Source of the DNA: DATMNR01 sp963702765
Lineage (GTDB): Bacteria; Chloroflexota; Ktedonobacteria; Ktedonobacterales; Ktedonobacteraceae
Length of the DNA stretch: 64,000 bases
Direction of reading: 5' to 3'
NCBI GenBank assembly: GCA_963702765.1
Contig: CAVPEB010000005.1
Location: forward strand, 62,001-126,000
Under the pieces are notes generated by a model that did not search any database, was not told the DNA's origin, and saw nothing but the letters and a program-made list of their open reading frames with translations. Each line of letters opens with the position of its first letter. Within the stretch, counting starts at the first letter, position 1. Below are positions 26,499 to 36,277 of this stretch, piece by piece. Position numbers and translations under genes: made by a program.

Positions 26499-28244
26499 AT
26501 GCGCACATGTGAATTTTGTAGGTCTGAAATTCCTGACAATGCCAGTTTCTGTGGGATTTGTGGTAGGGAGGTTCGAAGTTTGCCTCAATCAATAAGAGGG
26601 AATGGCAATTCGGTTGTACCAGGGCAAAATTCTTACTGGTCCGGTAAACAATGGGCGTGTAGCAGAATCTCCAGGGCGCTCGCGTCGCAAACCTTACCAG
26701 TATTCATCTCAACCATACCAAGATCAAAAGCAGGCGGATATACCGACGGTTGCTTATTCACCTCGGGCTCCTGTAGTCGCTCCAACTCAGCAAACGCCAT
26801 ATTCCAGCCCTCCAGCAACGGTAAACCCAGGCTCTCAAAGATATCCTTCTGCTCAACCTCAGCCGCCGATGTATGTGCGGTAATCCCAAGCCACCAAAGG
26901 GAGGACAAGCGAATTCATCCCAACCTAAACGTAGGGGTAAAGGTTGTTTGATTAGCGCTGCGGTGGTGCTTTTACTATTGTTCATTTTGGGAGCAATCGC
27001 TATCCCAACAACACAAAAAGTGCTGGCTTTTGGTTCTGCTATCTCAACTCAATCATCACTGAGCACTCAAACTGGTTATATGGGTACGAGTGATCGCGTG
27101 AATATATTGGTAATGGGATATGGTGGCAGTGGCCATGATGGGGCATACCTGACGGACTCGATGATGGTGATGAGTTTGATACCACAAAGTCATCATACCA
27201 CGCTGATTTCTGTTCCGCGTGACCTGTGGGTACAGAATCCTGCAAATTCTGGAAATTATACAAAGATCAATGCAGTTTACCCAGTCGCTTCAAATAATAA
27301 TGCTAATCCGGTAGCAGGTGGTGATGCTGCCGCACAAAAGGTGTCACTGGTAACTGGCCTGGATATCAAATACTGGATGACTATTAATTTCGCGGGATTT
27401 CGAGATTTCATTAATGCTATTGGCGGCGTTGATGTAAATGTTCCAGACAGCTTCAAAGCTAATTATCCAGCATACCTGACGGACTCGATGATGGTGATGA
27501 GTTTGATGCCGCAAAGTCATCATACCACGCTGATATCTGTTCCACGTGACCTGTGGGTACAGAATCCTGCAAATTCTGGAAATTATACAAAGATCAATGC
27601 AGTTTACCCCGTCGCTTCAAATAATAACGCTGATCCGGTAGCGGGTGGTGATGCTGCCGCACAGAAGGTGTCACTGGTAACTGGCCTGGATATCAAATAC
27701 TGGATGACTATCAATTTCGCTGGATTTCGCGATTTCATTAATGCTATTGGCGGCGTTGATGTAAATGTTCCAGACAGTTTCAAAGCGAATTACCCCGCGA
27801 ATGATGATCCTTCTATTAACGCAAGCTGGAAGACGATACAATTTACTAAGGGTTTGCACCATATGGATGGAGAGACTGCGATTGAATATGCTCGCGCTCG
27901 TTATGTGATAGATAATCCTGCCGAGGGTACCGATTTTGCTCGTTCAGCTCGCCAGCAACTGATAATGAAGGCTGCTTTAGCAAAACTGAAGGATTGGCAT
28001 ACGTGGCCAAGTTTCTTTAGTGCGCTTAGATGCCCTGAAACATACCATTTACACCAATATGTCGCTGGCTGATCTTGCGTTGTTTGCATTGAAAATGGAT
28101 CTAAACAATGCACATCGAATTGGATTGAGCTTTTCAAATGTCTTGATGGATAGCAAGTCAAGTGATGGACAGGATATTCTCTTACCACAGAACAGTGACT
28201 GGAATTTAATTAAGACATATATACATCAACAATTGTATAATTGA
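26499..28244 (+). pseudogene. Zinc-ribbon LytR-CpsA-Psr (LCP) protein with three one-base frameshifts
   Basis: ATG 26499 (after GAGGAA) opens a zinc ribbon, CEFCRSEIPDNASFCGICG. The frame then moves one base three times: somewhere in 26590-26700, near 26876 (PPMY joining CGNPKPPK) and near 28026 (FFSAL joining DALKHTIYT). Joined, the protein has a Pro/Gln/Tyr-rich linker, one TM helix (GCLISAAVVLLLLFILGAI), an LCP domain (RVNILVMGYGG, DSMMVMSLIP, LISVPRDLWV, MTINFAGFRDFINAIGGVDV) and a C-terminal tail. LCP enzymes attach wall polymers to peptidoglycan. The LCP core contains a 109-codon tandem duplication. Confidence 0.75.
27144..27797 (+). repeat. In-frame 327-bp tandem duplication inside the LCP domain
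   Basis: Copy 1 (27144-27470) and copy 2 (27471-27797) both run from AYLTDSMMVMSL to FKANYP. They differ at roughly 16 bases, almost all in third codon positions; I find only two amino-acid changes (Ile to Met, Asn to Asp). The pattern means the duplication is not brand new and both copies have been kept under protein-level constraint. Confidence 0.9.
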
Positions 28245-28384
28245 GGAGAAGGAATAGTTCTTCCCCTTTCCTCCCTATCCATAGAGAAGGGGAAAGGCGG
28301 GGACACTCCACGCCCCGGCAAAGGGCTTTCGCCCTCTGCACTCCTGTTTATTCTCAGAAAAACGCAAAACTGAGGGATATGTAC

Positions 28385-29713
28385 ATGGTCGAAGATGCTC
28401 GGAAGAACCCTCGACTCATAGGTGGAGTCTATCATGTAGGGCAGGTGATTACCCACAGTCTAACTCTGACTACCTACACTGCATACAATCGTAATACTAA
28501 TGATGTAGTTGGATTACTCGTATTCGGATTACCACCTTCTGTTGAAGCTGGAGCAGCACTAAGATTTCTTGAACCGCTTAAGCGCCGCCGCCTGGTAGAA
28601 TCTCCGCATGTGATCCATATTTTTGACTGGGGCATAGATGGATCACGGATTTATATTGCCACTGATCCTCCGCGAGGCATCTCTCTAAGAACAGTTCTGG
28701 ACAATGAGACGCTTGATTTGAAGCGGGCAGTTGAGATGGCAAAGCAGATAACACGGGGGTTGATTGCACTGCACGAGCAGAATATAGAGAACATCGATAT
28801 GCGTCCTCAACTGATAACTGTGGATGTGGTGGAGGAGATAGATCGCGTGCAGCTTGATGACGCAGGTTTGCGTCTATTCTTCAATCAGATGGGATCAACA
28901 TATGGGCAGCAAGACGATGTAGGCTTTTTTGACCCACGGTACGTATCTCCAGAGTTCATTCAGGGTGGAAGAATTGGCCCCTGGAGCGATGTCTACCAAG
29001 TAGGGTTGCTACTTTTTGAAATGGTTACAGGGCGTCCTCCTTTTGTAGGACGAACTCCGAATGAAACACGCACTTTGCAATGTAATGGGCCACTACCCCA
29101 AATGATTCAGTACAGAGAGGATGTGCCTCATGCATTACAAGAACTCGTGGATCGAATGATTGCGAAGGAACCTGCACAGCGTATTCTCAATGCGACAGCA
29201 TTATTAGCTGCTTTCGAGACATTGCCAGTATTGCAAGAGTCTATGAAATCTTTATCAACTTCCCCAGCAAGTGTTATGCCGAAACTGGATAGTTCTTTTA
29301 GAGCTGATGAAAGATCTACTGATTCTGATAGCAAATATATTGCTTTGAAAACCAACCTTGATGCAGGGCGAGATAAAGAATATGCCTATTTGTGCTTTGA
29401 AGAAGAAGGTAGAGAAACACGTCGATTTGTAATTAAGGACACATATGTGGTGGTGGGACGGGTTGATCCCAGAAGAGGATTAAAACCTGAAGTTGATTTG
29501 ACCTCGATTGATCCTGGTATGACGGTTTCACGGCAACACGCACGCATTCGATTTTGGAAGACCTTTTTCTCTATTGAGGATTTGAAGAGCCGTAATAAAA
29601 CTCGTTTGGGCGAGAGGACACTTACGCCCTTGAAGGCAGAATTGCTACGAGATGGGGACGTTGTGTATTTTGGCTCTGTGCGGGTGATATTTAAAGTATT
29701 AGATCCAGGATAA
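28385..29713 (+). CDS. Pseudokinase-FHA domain protein
   Basis: About 442 residues from ATG 28385, which has GAGGG at 28372-28376; upstream in-frame sequence is repeat DNA. Residues 10-290 follow the bacterial Ser/Thr kinase fold (YQVGLLLFEMVTGRPPF, VDRMIAKEPAQRI), but the catalytic features are lost: no VAIK lysine (VVGLLVFGLP), HRD is replaced by NIDMRPQ (about 136), and DFG by DDAG (about 158). The C-terminus (about 348-440) is an FHA phosphothreonine-binding domain (GRVDP, VSRQHARIRF, SRNKTRLGERTL). Its 3' end overlaps the convergent murJ gene by 15 bases. It probably acts as a phospho-dependent adaptor. Confidence 0.85.
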   Translation: MVEDARKNPRLIGGVYHVGQVITHSLTLTTYTAYNRNTNDVVGLLVFGLPPSVEAGAALRFLEPLKRRRLVESPHVIHIFDWGIDGSRIYIATDPPRGISLRTVLDNETLDLKRAVEMAKQITRGLIALHEQNIENIDMRPQLITVDVVEEIDRVQLDDAGLRLFFNQMGSTYGQQDDVGFFDPRYVSPEFIQGGRIGPWSDVYQVGLLLFEMVTGRPPFVGRTPNETRTLQCNGPLPQMIQYREDVPHALQELVDRMIAKEPAQRILNATALLAAFETLPVLQESMKSLSTSPASVMPKLDSSFRADERSTDSDSKYIALKTNLDAGRDKEYAYLCFEEEGRETRRFVIKDTYVVVGRVDPRRGLKPEVDLTSIDPGMTVSRQHARIRFWKTFFSIEDLKSRNKTRLGERTLTPLKAELLRDGDVVYFGSVRVIFKVLDPG

Positions 29714-32044
29714 TTTGAGACGTTCAAGTACACGCTTAATTGGCCCTTGTTTCCAGAAATCTTCAATGCCAAGCAAGCGTGTAGCACGAATATAGAAAAT
29801 TAGGCCAACCGCCAATTCAATGGATAACTTGATCATGGCAAGTAAAGTACCGCCGAATCCAAGTCGTTGATCGCTGGTAGTCACAAAAATATGGTCAAGT
29901 AGGAAACGGAGAATCAGCAGCGCGAGACCCATTGCAAGGGCAGCAACAAGAACGCGTCCGGCAAAAAGAGCTAGTTTACGAAGTTCAAAACCCTCGACAC
30001 GATCCTGAAGTAACCAGAGTAGAGCAAATGCTTCAAGATTTGCCGCAGTTGCGGTTGAGAGCGCTAATCCACCCAACCCCCATTTTAATCCCCACCTGTA
30101 AGCTTGAATGAGTATGATACTAAGGGCGATTTTGAATATGAATTGGACGATGCTTACAGTTACAGGTGTTCTCGTATCTCTGAGAGCGTAGAAAGAGCGA
30201 GTCAGTATCTCAACCATAGAAAGCCCGATCAAACCAAAAGAGAAGAATGCCAGAGGAACGGCAGTGCTTAAGGCACTGTTCAGGCTGTAAGCTCCATGTT
30301 CAAGCAATACCTGGATGATAGGTAGACCAAGAACAATTAATCCTATGCTCGAGGGCAGCGATAAGAAGAGAATACTGCGCAAGGTATCCTGAATGATATT
30401 ACGGAAGCGATCCATGCGGCCAAGCGTGACATTTTCTGCCAGGGTAGGGAAAGCAGCGGTAGAAACTGCCATTCCAAAGATGCCAAGTGGTAATGATATG
30501 AGCAAGAAAGCCTGGTAATACTGAGTAATCGAACCTCCCGCATCCAGTCCTACTGCTACGCCCATTAGAAGAATCAATGCACGATCAACGAAGATGGAAA
30601 AGTAGAGCATAGCAGAATTGAAGGCGCGGGGTACCATCTGACGGGCAATCTGGATGACAGCCGGATGACGCCAATCGAAAGAAAATGTATACACCATACC
30701 AGCTTTAATAACGCCGGGCACCTGGACACCAACCATCAAAACCGCACCTAAGACCACGCCTAATGTAGCAAGGTAAGCGGCGAGCGTCAAAGTAGCTGGT
30801 GTGCGGTGCAAAGTTAAAAACAAGCCAGGAATAAGTCCAGCAATCAAGCCAACGTTGTAGAGGACAGTGCCTATAGCTGGAAGGAGGAAGTTCTGTTTAG
30901 CGAATAGCACTGAGTTGATAATTACTCCCCCACCCATAATGACTGATTGTAATAGCATGATGCGAGAAAGTGAAATAATTAAGCTGAGTTCCTGTGGATT
31001 GCTCTGACTCATGCCAGGATTGTAGAGTGGGACAATCCATGGATCAAAGATGAAAGCAAGTAATGCGATACCTGTCATGATAGCAACGATGATGTTCAGT
31101 AAAGAACTGGTAATATGCCAGGCTGTTTTTTCATCATGATCACGAACTATGTATTGTGTGAAAACAGGGATGAAGGCGGAACTAAGAGCTCCACCAGCGA
31201 TAACGGTAAAAATCAAGTCAGGTACAAGAAATGCTTGTATAAATGCATCAGAGGTGCTAGAGGCACCAAAGACATAGGCGAACAATGAGGTACGGAGGAG
31301 GCCTAGGAATCGACTAGCGATAAATGAGCCTGTCAATATGAGTGTGGCCCGACCAATTCGGGCTTTTTGTAGCATACCAGTATCCTGAGCTGGCTCTGAT
31401 GCGGGTGGACGTTGTTCATCTTTTCTGGCAGGTAGACCTGAAGGGCTTTGTTGTATTATTGGCGGTAATCTGGACGGAGGTACAGGCGATACCTCTACTG
31501 GTGAAACTGACATTCCAGTTGACATTTGCATGGAACCTGGCGCCTGTGAACCATTAGACTGATTCCAACCGGGAGTGGGTGGATTCATGGTTGGTGAAGG
31601 CATAACATTGGAAGGTTGTTTGACACTTTTGCGAATAAAAAAACCAGGGCTTTCGGTTTGCATGCGGCGTTGTTGACGCCGCATACGATCTTCGCGAAGT
31701 TGTTGTAGACGGGCCTGACGTAATTGAGGCAAAGGTTGAGATGGCTGGGGAGTGTTTACGTATTGATATTCCATACCCTGTCCGTATCCTAGCGAAGTTC
31801 CCATGTCTTGAACAGGTTGCTGATATTGCTGAGGTATCTGTGGGGGCACTCCCTGGGCTGGCTGTGGGTTCACCATGTACTGTGGTTGAGGAGAGAAGTT
31901 AGGCTGTTGTGGCACAACAGGGGCTTGCTGTTGCGGCCCTATTTGATCTGTCTGATCCTGGTCGTATTGCCATCCGTAGTATGGCTTTTGTTGTCCTGGT
32001 TGCCCCTGTTGTGGTGGGGGCGGTTGTAACCCTTCGTTTCCCAA
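29699..32044 (-). CDS. murJ: MurJ/MviN lipid II flippase with a long disordered N-terminal extension
   Basis: 781 residues where 500-550 is usual. Residues 1-225 are Gln/Pro-rich and disordered (PPPPQQGQPGQQK), with several Thr-Pro sites (VNTPQPSQ, NPPTPGW). The MurJ core follows with about 14 TM helices, starting ASRFLGLLRTSLFAYVFGASSTSDAF and continuing through FIPVFTQYI and FGMAVSTAAFPTLAE. MurJ flips lipid II across the membrane for peptidoglycan synthesis. The start is TTG with a weak ribosome-binding site, so the exact start is uncertain. It is tail-to-tail with the pseudokinase-FHA gene and divergent from a Ser/Thr kinase, suggesting phospho-control of the extension. Confidence 0.92.
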   Translation of the reverse strand: MGNEGLQPPPPQQGQPGQQKPYYGWQYDQDQTDQIGPQQQAPVVPQQPNFSPQPQYMVNPQPAQGVPPQIPQQYQQPVQDMGTSLGYGQGMEYQYVNTPQPSQPLPQLRQARLQQLREDRMRRQQRRMQTESPGFFIRKSVKQPSNVMPSPTMNPPTPGWNQSNGSQAPGSMQMSTGMSVSPVEVSPVPPSRLPPIIQQSPSGLPARKDEQRPPASEPAQDTGMLQKARIGRATLILTGSFIASRFLGLLRTSLFAYVFGASSTSDAFIQAFLVPDLIFTVIAGGALSSAFIPVFTQYIVRDHDEKTAWHITSSLLNIIVAIMTGIALLAFIFDPWIVPLYNPGMSQSNPQELSLIISLSRIMLLQSVIMGGGVIINSVLFAKQNFLLPAIGTVLYNVGLIAGLIPGLFLTLHRTPATLTLAAYLATLGVVLGAVLMVGVQVPGVIKAGMVYTFSFDWRHPAVIQIARQMVPRAFNSAMLYFSIFVDRALILLMGVAVGLDAGGSITQYYQAFLLISLPLGIFGMAVSTAAFPTLAENVTLGRMDRFRNIIQDTLRSILFLSLPSSIGLIVLGLPIIQVLLEHGAYSLNSALSTAVPLAFFSFGLIGLSMVEILTRSFYALRDTRTPVTVSIVQFIFKIALSIILIQAYRWGLKWGLGGLALSTATAANLEAFALLWLLQDRVEGFELRKLALFAGRVLVAALAMGLALLILRFLLDHIFVTTSDQRLGFGGTLLAMIKLSIELAVGLIFYIRATRLLGIEDFWKQGPIKRVLERLKLSWI

Positions 32045-32515
32045 TGTTTCGCTCTATATACTGAATATGTCAGGATGATATTGATTGATGCATATCAATT
32101 TTGTGAGCAAAGCATATCATACTCATCACGTTCTGGCAATGTGATGAGTGTTTGAGGTTCTACCACCTATCGGGAGCTGAATGGGAAAGGCGCATCATGA
32201 ACCAGGGCGGAGCAAGCGTCCAGACATCTTGATTGTGCGAATCCCAACAGTCGTCAGGGACAGTAGTGCGGCACCCCAAATAAAGCAAGCGAATCAAAAG
32301 CCGTGTGGGGCAGCAGGACGGCGCGAGCGCCCCCACCCGGCATCCACGCAGCCCCCATCCCTACAAGAGGTGCATTAAGCTGAGTGTGGAGTGTTGATAT
32401 CGACATAATTCCCATGTCGCTTTTTCCAAAATTGTGGTTGTGCTATACTAATGTCGCTTTCTGGGGGATGAAGGCGAATAAAGAGTGTTTTGAATAGCAA
32501 TCGCTGGGGGAAGAC
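32045..32515. promoter_or_regulatory. Intergenic region between murJ and the Ser/Thr kinase, with hairpin, repeats and a promoter
   Basis: ACTCATCAC (32121-32129) and GTGATGAGT (32141-32149) form a hairpin. From 32200 to 32370 lies GC-rich dispersed-repeat DNA (AGCAAGCGTCCAGACATC, GGCGCGAGCGCC). TGCTATACT at 32441-32449 is an extended -10 and fits a promoter for the kinase 70 bases downstream. No gene is seen. Confidence 0.4.
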
Positions 32516-34843
32516 ATGTCACTTGAAGGGCAACAGCTTGGTCGTTATCACCTACTAAAGCTAATAGGTAGTGGTGGGATGGGGGAAGTTTATCTTGCGC
32601 AGGACCCGGGAATCAATAGACAAGTGGCAATTAAAGTGGTTCGGGTTGAGGCTGTAGATTTCAGCAAAAAAAATGTTGATACGTTATCTGGCGTGAGGGC
32701 TATGACCGGGGCAGGGTCAATGGGTTTGCAAGATGCAGCTCGGTTGTTCCAACGGGAAGCTAAAGCAATCGCGATGCTTGACCATCCGGGCATCTTACCA
32801 CTTTATGATTATGGTGAGCAAAGTGTGAATGGCGCAATGCTCACCTATCTTGTTATGCCATATCGCGAGGAAGGATCGCTGGCAAACTGGTTACAAAGAG
32901 GTGGTATCAAACTTCTCACCGTTCAAATTGTCGAGCAGATGTTACAGCAGGCTGCGTCGGCACTTCAATATGCACATGACCATCAGGTAGTACACCAGGA
33001 TGTAAAGCCGTCAAATTTTTTGATTCGCACGAGTAGGGAACGTCCAAAAATTCCTGATTTGCTATTGACTGATTTTGGAATTGCTAAACTGAGCATGTTC
33101 ACTACAAGAGCAAGCCAAAGTATACGAGGCACGCCAACGTATATGGCTCCTGAACAGTGGGAAGGTCGCCCTGTTCCTGCGACAGATCAATATGCGCTCG
33201 CAGTTATGCTATATGAACTCCTCTCAGGTCACCCACCTTTTCGCGGGACCCCCATGCAAATGATGTATGCGCATGTTAATACGCAACCACAAGCACCGAG
33301 CATCTTAAATCCACGCCTTTCTACTGTGATTGATTCGGTTATATTACGCGGGCTGGCAAAAAAACCAGAGGAACGATTTCCATCAATCATTGCCTTTGCC
33401 TTTGCATTCCGTCAAACGCTGAGAAGTGTCGATGCTTCAGCTGCTCTTGGCATTTCCAATATAGATATGTTTACAGTTGATAGAGCCCCGATTACACTTG
33501 GCAACAGCGGCTTCAATGCTTCTGCGACATTAGCAATCAGCGAAAACGAGGCTCGCAATGGTGCTAACCGTAACATAACATTGCCAGGAGGAAGGCAGAT
33601 ACGAGTCAGAATACCTGCCGGGGTGAAGGATGGGCAGGTTATCAGGGTATTGGATCAAAATGATCAGACAGGTAAAGGTTCAACTATTAAGGTGTATTTG
33701 ACACTGTCAATTGTGCCTTCAACAAGTTCTGCTGCTCCTCTTCTCGTGGGAGAGAGAGTTGTGAAGCAAGATGAAACAACTTCATCAGGTAGGGATCAAA
33801 ATACACCTTTGCGAAGCGGTTCTGTTGCGTCTCTGAAGAATGAGAGAAGATTTGCAACTTCTACGGGGAGTGTACTTCCCATTGGTGGAGATGCGAAAGA
33901 ATCGCAAGTCCCACCTACTACTGTGCCTCCAAGCGAAGCAGTGAACTCATCTGGATTTGCTCAGCAACAATTCATTAAAGACCCGCGTAGAAGGATTTCC
34001 AGGGTATATCTCACGTTCATCGCATTGTTGGTAACCCTATTGGTAGTAAGCAGTGCCGGTTTGTTCTATTACCTGGGAGGACGTCATTCTACGACAAATG
34101 CAACGGCAACAGAAACTGCAAAGGCCCATATGTTTCAGACAGTGACAGCGATCGCGCGATTGAAGGGAACTACAACCTCCCAAGTAGATCCAACTGAAAC
34201 AGTACATGCTCAGAATGGAGCTACTGCAACGGCAATTGCTCTTGGGGCGGATCCTTATCCACCGTATCTCGGCATGCAGGCGCTGAATGATCCATTGGTC
34301 GATAACAATCAGGAACATAACTGGCAAGTATTTAATGATACTACAACTGGAAATTCCTGCCAGTTCGTTGATGGGTCTTATCACATGGTTGAAGCGCCGA
34401 AAAATCAAGGAGCGTGTTTTGCAACTGCAACCAATTTTAGCAACTTTACCTATCAAATAGAAATGACTTTTATCAAAGCAGGTCAATCATTCGATGCAGG
34501 AGGGATGGTCATTCGTGGTAGTGGTAATAGTTACTACTATTTTGAGGTATTCGAGAGTGGAAGATTCACCTTTGTATCTTGCATTAACAATGATTGCGGC
34601 CATACGCTTGTAGATGGTCTGTCTCAAGCCTTTCCATCGTTCCGTGCCGGTCTCAACCAAACTAACACTATTGCGATTGCAGTGACCGGCTTCAGTTTTG
34701 AATTGTTTATCAATGGCGTAAAAGTTGGTGGGTTGGTGAGTGATGCTAATCAAGTCTCAGATCATGGGATGATTGGTGTTTTTGGGGCGGCAAACGATGC
34801 TACGACAGAGGTAGCATACAAGAATGCGATGGTGTGGACATAG
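32516..34843 (+). CDS. Transmembrane Ser/Thr protein kinase with a DnaJ-C-like module and a jelly-roll-like ectodomain
   Basis: The 775-residue protein starts with a PknB-type kinase: GSGGMGEVYLA, VAIKVV (Lys about 40), catalytic loop VVHQDVKPSNFL (HQD for HRD, Asp kept, about 160), DFG (about 186), GTPTYMAPEQ. It should be active. Residues about 355-398 (NITLPGGRQIRVRIPAGVKDGQVIRV) resemble the DnaJ C-terminal substrate-binding domain. One TM helix follows (about 498-520). The outside part (about 575-775) looks like a LamG/concanavalin-type fold (FTYQIEMTFI, GGMVIRGSGNSYYYFEV, FELFINGVKVG), probably a carbohydrate or wall sensor. It is divergent from murJ. Confidence 0.88.
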   Translation: MSLEGQQLGRYHLLKLIGSGGMGEVYLAQDPGINRQVAIKVVRVEAVDFSKKNVDTLSGVRAMTGAGSMGLQDAARLFQREAKAIAMLDHPGILPLYDYGEQSVNGAMLTYLVMPYREEGSLANWLQRGGIKLLTVQIVEQMLQQAASALQYAHDHQVVHQDVKPSNFLIRTSRERPKIPDLLLTDFGIAKLSMFTTRASQSIRGTPTYMAPEQWEGRPVPATDQYALAVMLYELLSGHPPFRGTPMQMMYAHVNTQPQAPSILNPRLSTVIDSVILRGLAKKPEERFPSIIAFAFAFRQTLRSVDASAALGISNIDMFTVDRAPITLGNSGFNASATLAISENEARNGANRNITLPGGRQIRVRIPAGVKDGQVIRVLDQNDQTGKGSTIKVYLTLSIVPSTSSAAPLLVGERVVKQDETTSSGRDQNTPLRSGSVASLKNERRFATSTGSVLPIGGDAKESQVPPTTVPPSEAVNSSGFAQQQFIKDPRRRISRVYLTFIALLVTLLVVSSAGLFYYLGGRHSTTNATATETAKAHMFQTVTAIARLKGTTTSQVDPTETVHAQNGATATAIALGADPYPPYLGMQALNDPLVDNNQEHNWQVFNDTTTGNSCQFVDGSYHMVEAPKNQGACFATATNFSNFTYQIEMTFIKAGQSFDAGGMVIRGSGNSYYYFEVFESGRFTFVSCINNDCGHTLVDGLSQAFPSFRAGLNQTNTIAIAVTGFSFELFINGVKVGGLVSDANQVSDHGMIGVFGAANDATTEVAYKNAMVWT

Positions 34844-34950
34844 GCAATTGACACGAAACAATAAGCCTTATACAATCCTTGCATCGTGAATATTAAGATA
34901 ATACAAGACTTGTGTCTGATATAAGTTGGTGTTAAGGAGTTGTAGCAGAA

Positions 34951-36018
34951 ATGGAACATCTCAACGCGGTTATCCTGGCAGGTGGAAGTGGCACGAGGCT
35001 TTGGCCACTCAGCACTCCAAGTTTCCCTAAACAATTTTTGCCTTTACCAAATGGTAGAAGTATGATACAGGAATCTCTGGCCCGCGTAGAAGGATTGGTA
35101 TCTCCAGAGCGAGCGTGGGTAGTAACAGGTCGTAGTATGGTTGAACTGGTACGGGAACATCTGCCTTTCGTGCCTGCGAACCAGATATTGGGAGAACCTG
35201 TGGGTCGAAGCACGGCTGCTGCTATAGGTTGGGCAGCAGCAACTATTGCACGCAGAGATCCACAAGCAACGATGATGGTTTTGACTGCTGATCATGTGAT
35301 TACCAAAATTGATCGGTTCAAGAATGCCTTACGCCTGGCAGACACGTTAGCAAGGAAAGGTTATCTTGTCACATTAGGTATTAAGCCGACTGGTCCAGAA
35401 ACGGGCTATGGATATATTCGATATGGTGATGTATTGAGCGAAGGTTTTGAACATCAGGCATTTTATGGAGAGCGATTTGTAGAGAAACCGAACGTTGCAA
35501 CTGCGTTGTCCTACTTAGAAGATGGCCATTTTGTATGGAATAGTGGCATGTTTGTGTGGAACGTTGAAACTATTCTGACGGAATTGAAAAGGGATCTTCC
35601 AGAATTGGCACAAAAAATCTATACCATTGTCAATTCAATAGGAACTATAGGGGAGCGTGCTACACTTGACGAATTATGGCCGACACTACAGACAATTTCT
35701 ATCGATTATGGTGTCATGGAAAAAGCGAGTAAGTTTGCAGTGATTCCGGTCGAAATTGGCTGGAACGATGTAGGAAACTGGGAACAATATGGGTCACTCT
35801 TCCCAGCAGACCAGGATGAGGTACGTTGTGTAGGGCATCATGTCGGTTTAGGGAGTAGCAATATTTTTGTGTACAATAACACACGAAGGCAGGTTTTCAC
35901 GATCGGGTTAGAGGATGTAGTGATAGTTGAGATGGACGATAAGACTGTGATTTGTCATAAAGATGAGGTACAACGCGTAAAGGAACTGGCGGAGAGTCAA
36001 TTAAAGAAGGCAAATTAG
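34951..36018 (+). CDS. manC: Mannose-1-phosphate guanylyltransferase
   Basis: Makes GDP-mannose from mannose 1-phosphate and GTP for glycan synthesis; 355 residues, matching the single-domain form without a fused isomerase. Signatures are LNAVILAGGSGTRLWPLS, FPKQFLPL, the ADHVI segment, GYGYIRYG, RFVEKPN, YLEDGHFVWNSGMFVW, DYGVMEKA and EIGWNDVGNW. AAGGAG precedes the ATG. It is followed by a decayed transporter fragment on the other strand. Confidence 0.93.
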   Translation: MEHLNAVILAGGSGTRLWPLSTPSFPKQFLPLPNGRSMIQESLARVEGLVSPERAWVVTGRSMVELVREHLPFVPANQILGEPVGRSTAAAIGWAAATIARRDPQATMMVLTADHVITKIDRFKNALRLADTLARKGYLVTLGIKPTGPETGYGYIRYGDVLSEGFEHQAFYGERFVEKPNVATALSYLEDGHFVWNSGMFVWNVETILTELKRDLPELAQKIYTIVNSIGTIGERATLDELWPTLQTISIDYGVMEKASKFAVIPVEIGWNDVGNWEQYGSLFPADQDEVRCVGHHVGLGSSNIFVYNNTRRQVFTIGLEDVVIVEMDDKTVICHKDEVQRVKELAESQLKKAN

Positions 36019-36057
36019 CAGGTTGTTCTCTGAGCTTATACTCGTAAACAGTACCTT

Positions 36058-36237
36058 TTATAATTCTCGAATTTCGCGTTTAAACCATCCAAAAGCGGAA
36101 GCTCCTACCATCATGATTGCGCTGATAGGGAAGATGATCGCAGGACCAAAGTGGGAAAACGATATGCCTACGAGCGCTACAGAAAAAGGGTAAAGTCCCA
36201 ATGAAGCAAAGCAGCATACTCTTTGTAATGATAGATG
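36058..36237 (-). pseudogene. C-terminal remnant of a membrane transporter (MFS-like)
   Basis: A minus-strand frame open for about 60 codons with no start codon encodes YPFSVALVGISFSHFGPAII, then FPISAIMMVGASAFGWF and KREIREL. This has the look of the last TM helix and tail of a major-facilitator transporter. Upstream is a stop codon and then unrelated sequence, so only the 3' end survives. Confidence 0.4.
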
Positions 36238-36277
36238 CTATAATATTCATTACGCACAATTCTTAGCTAAATCGTCA

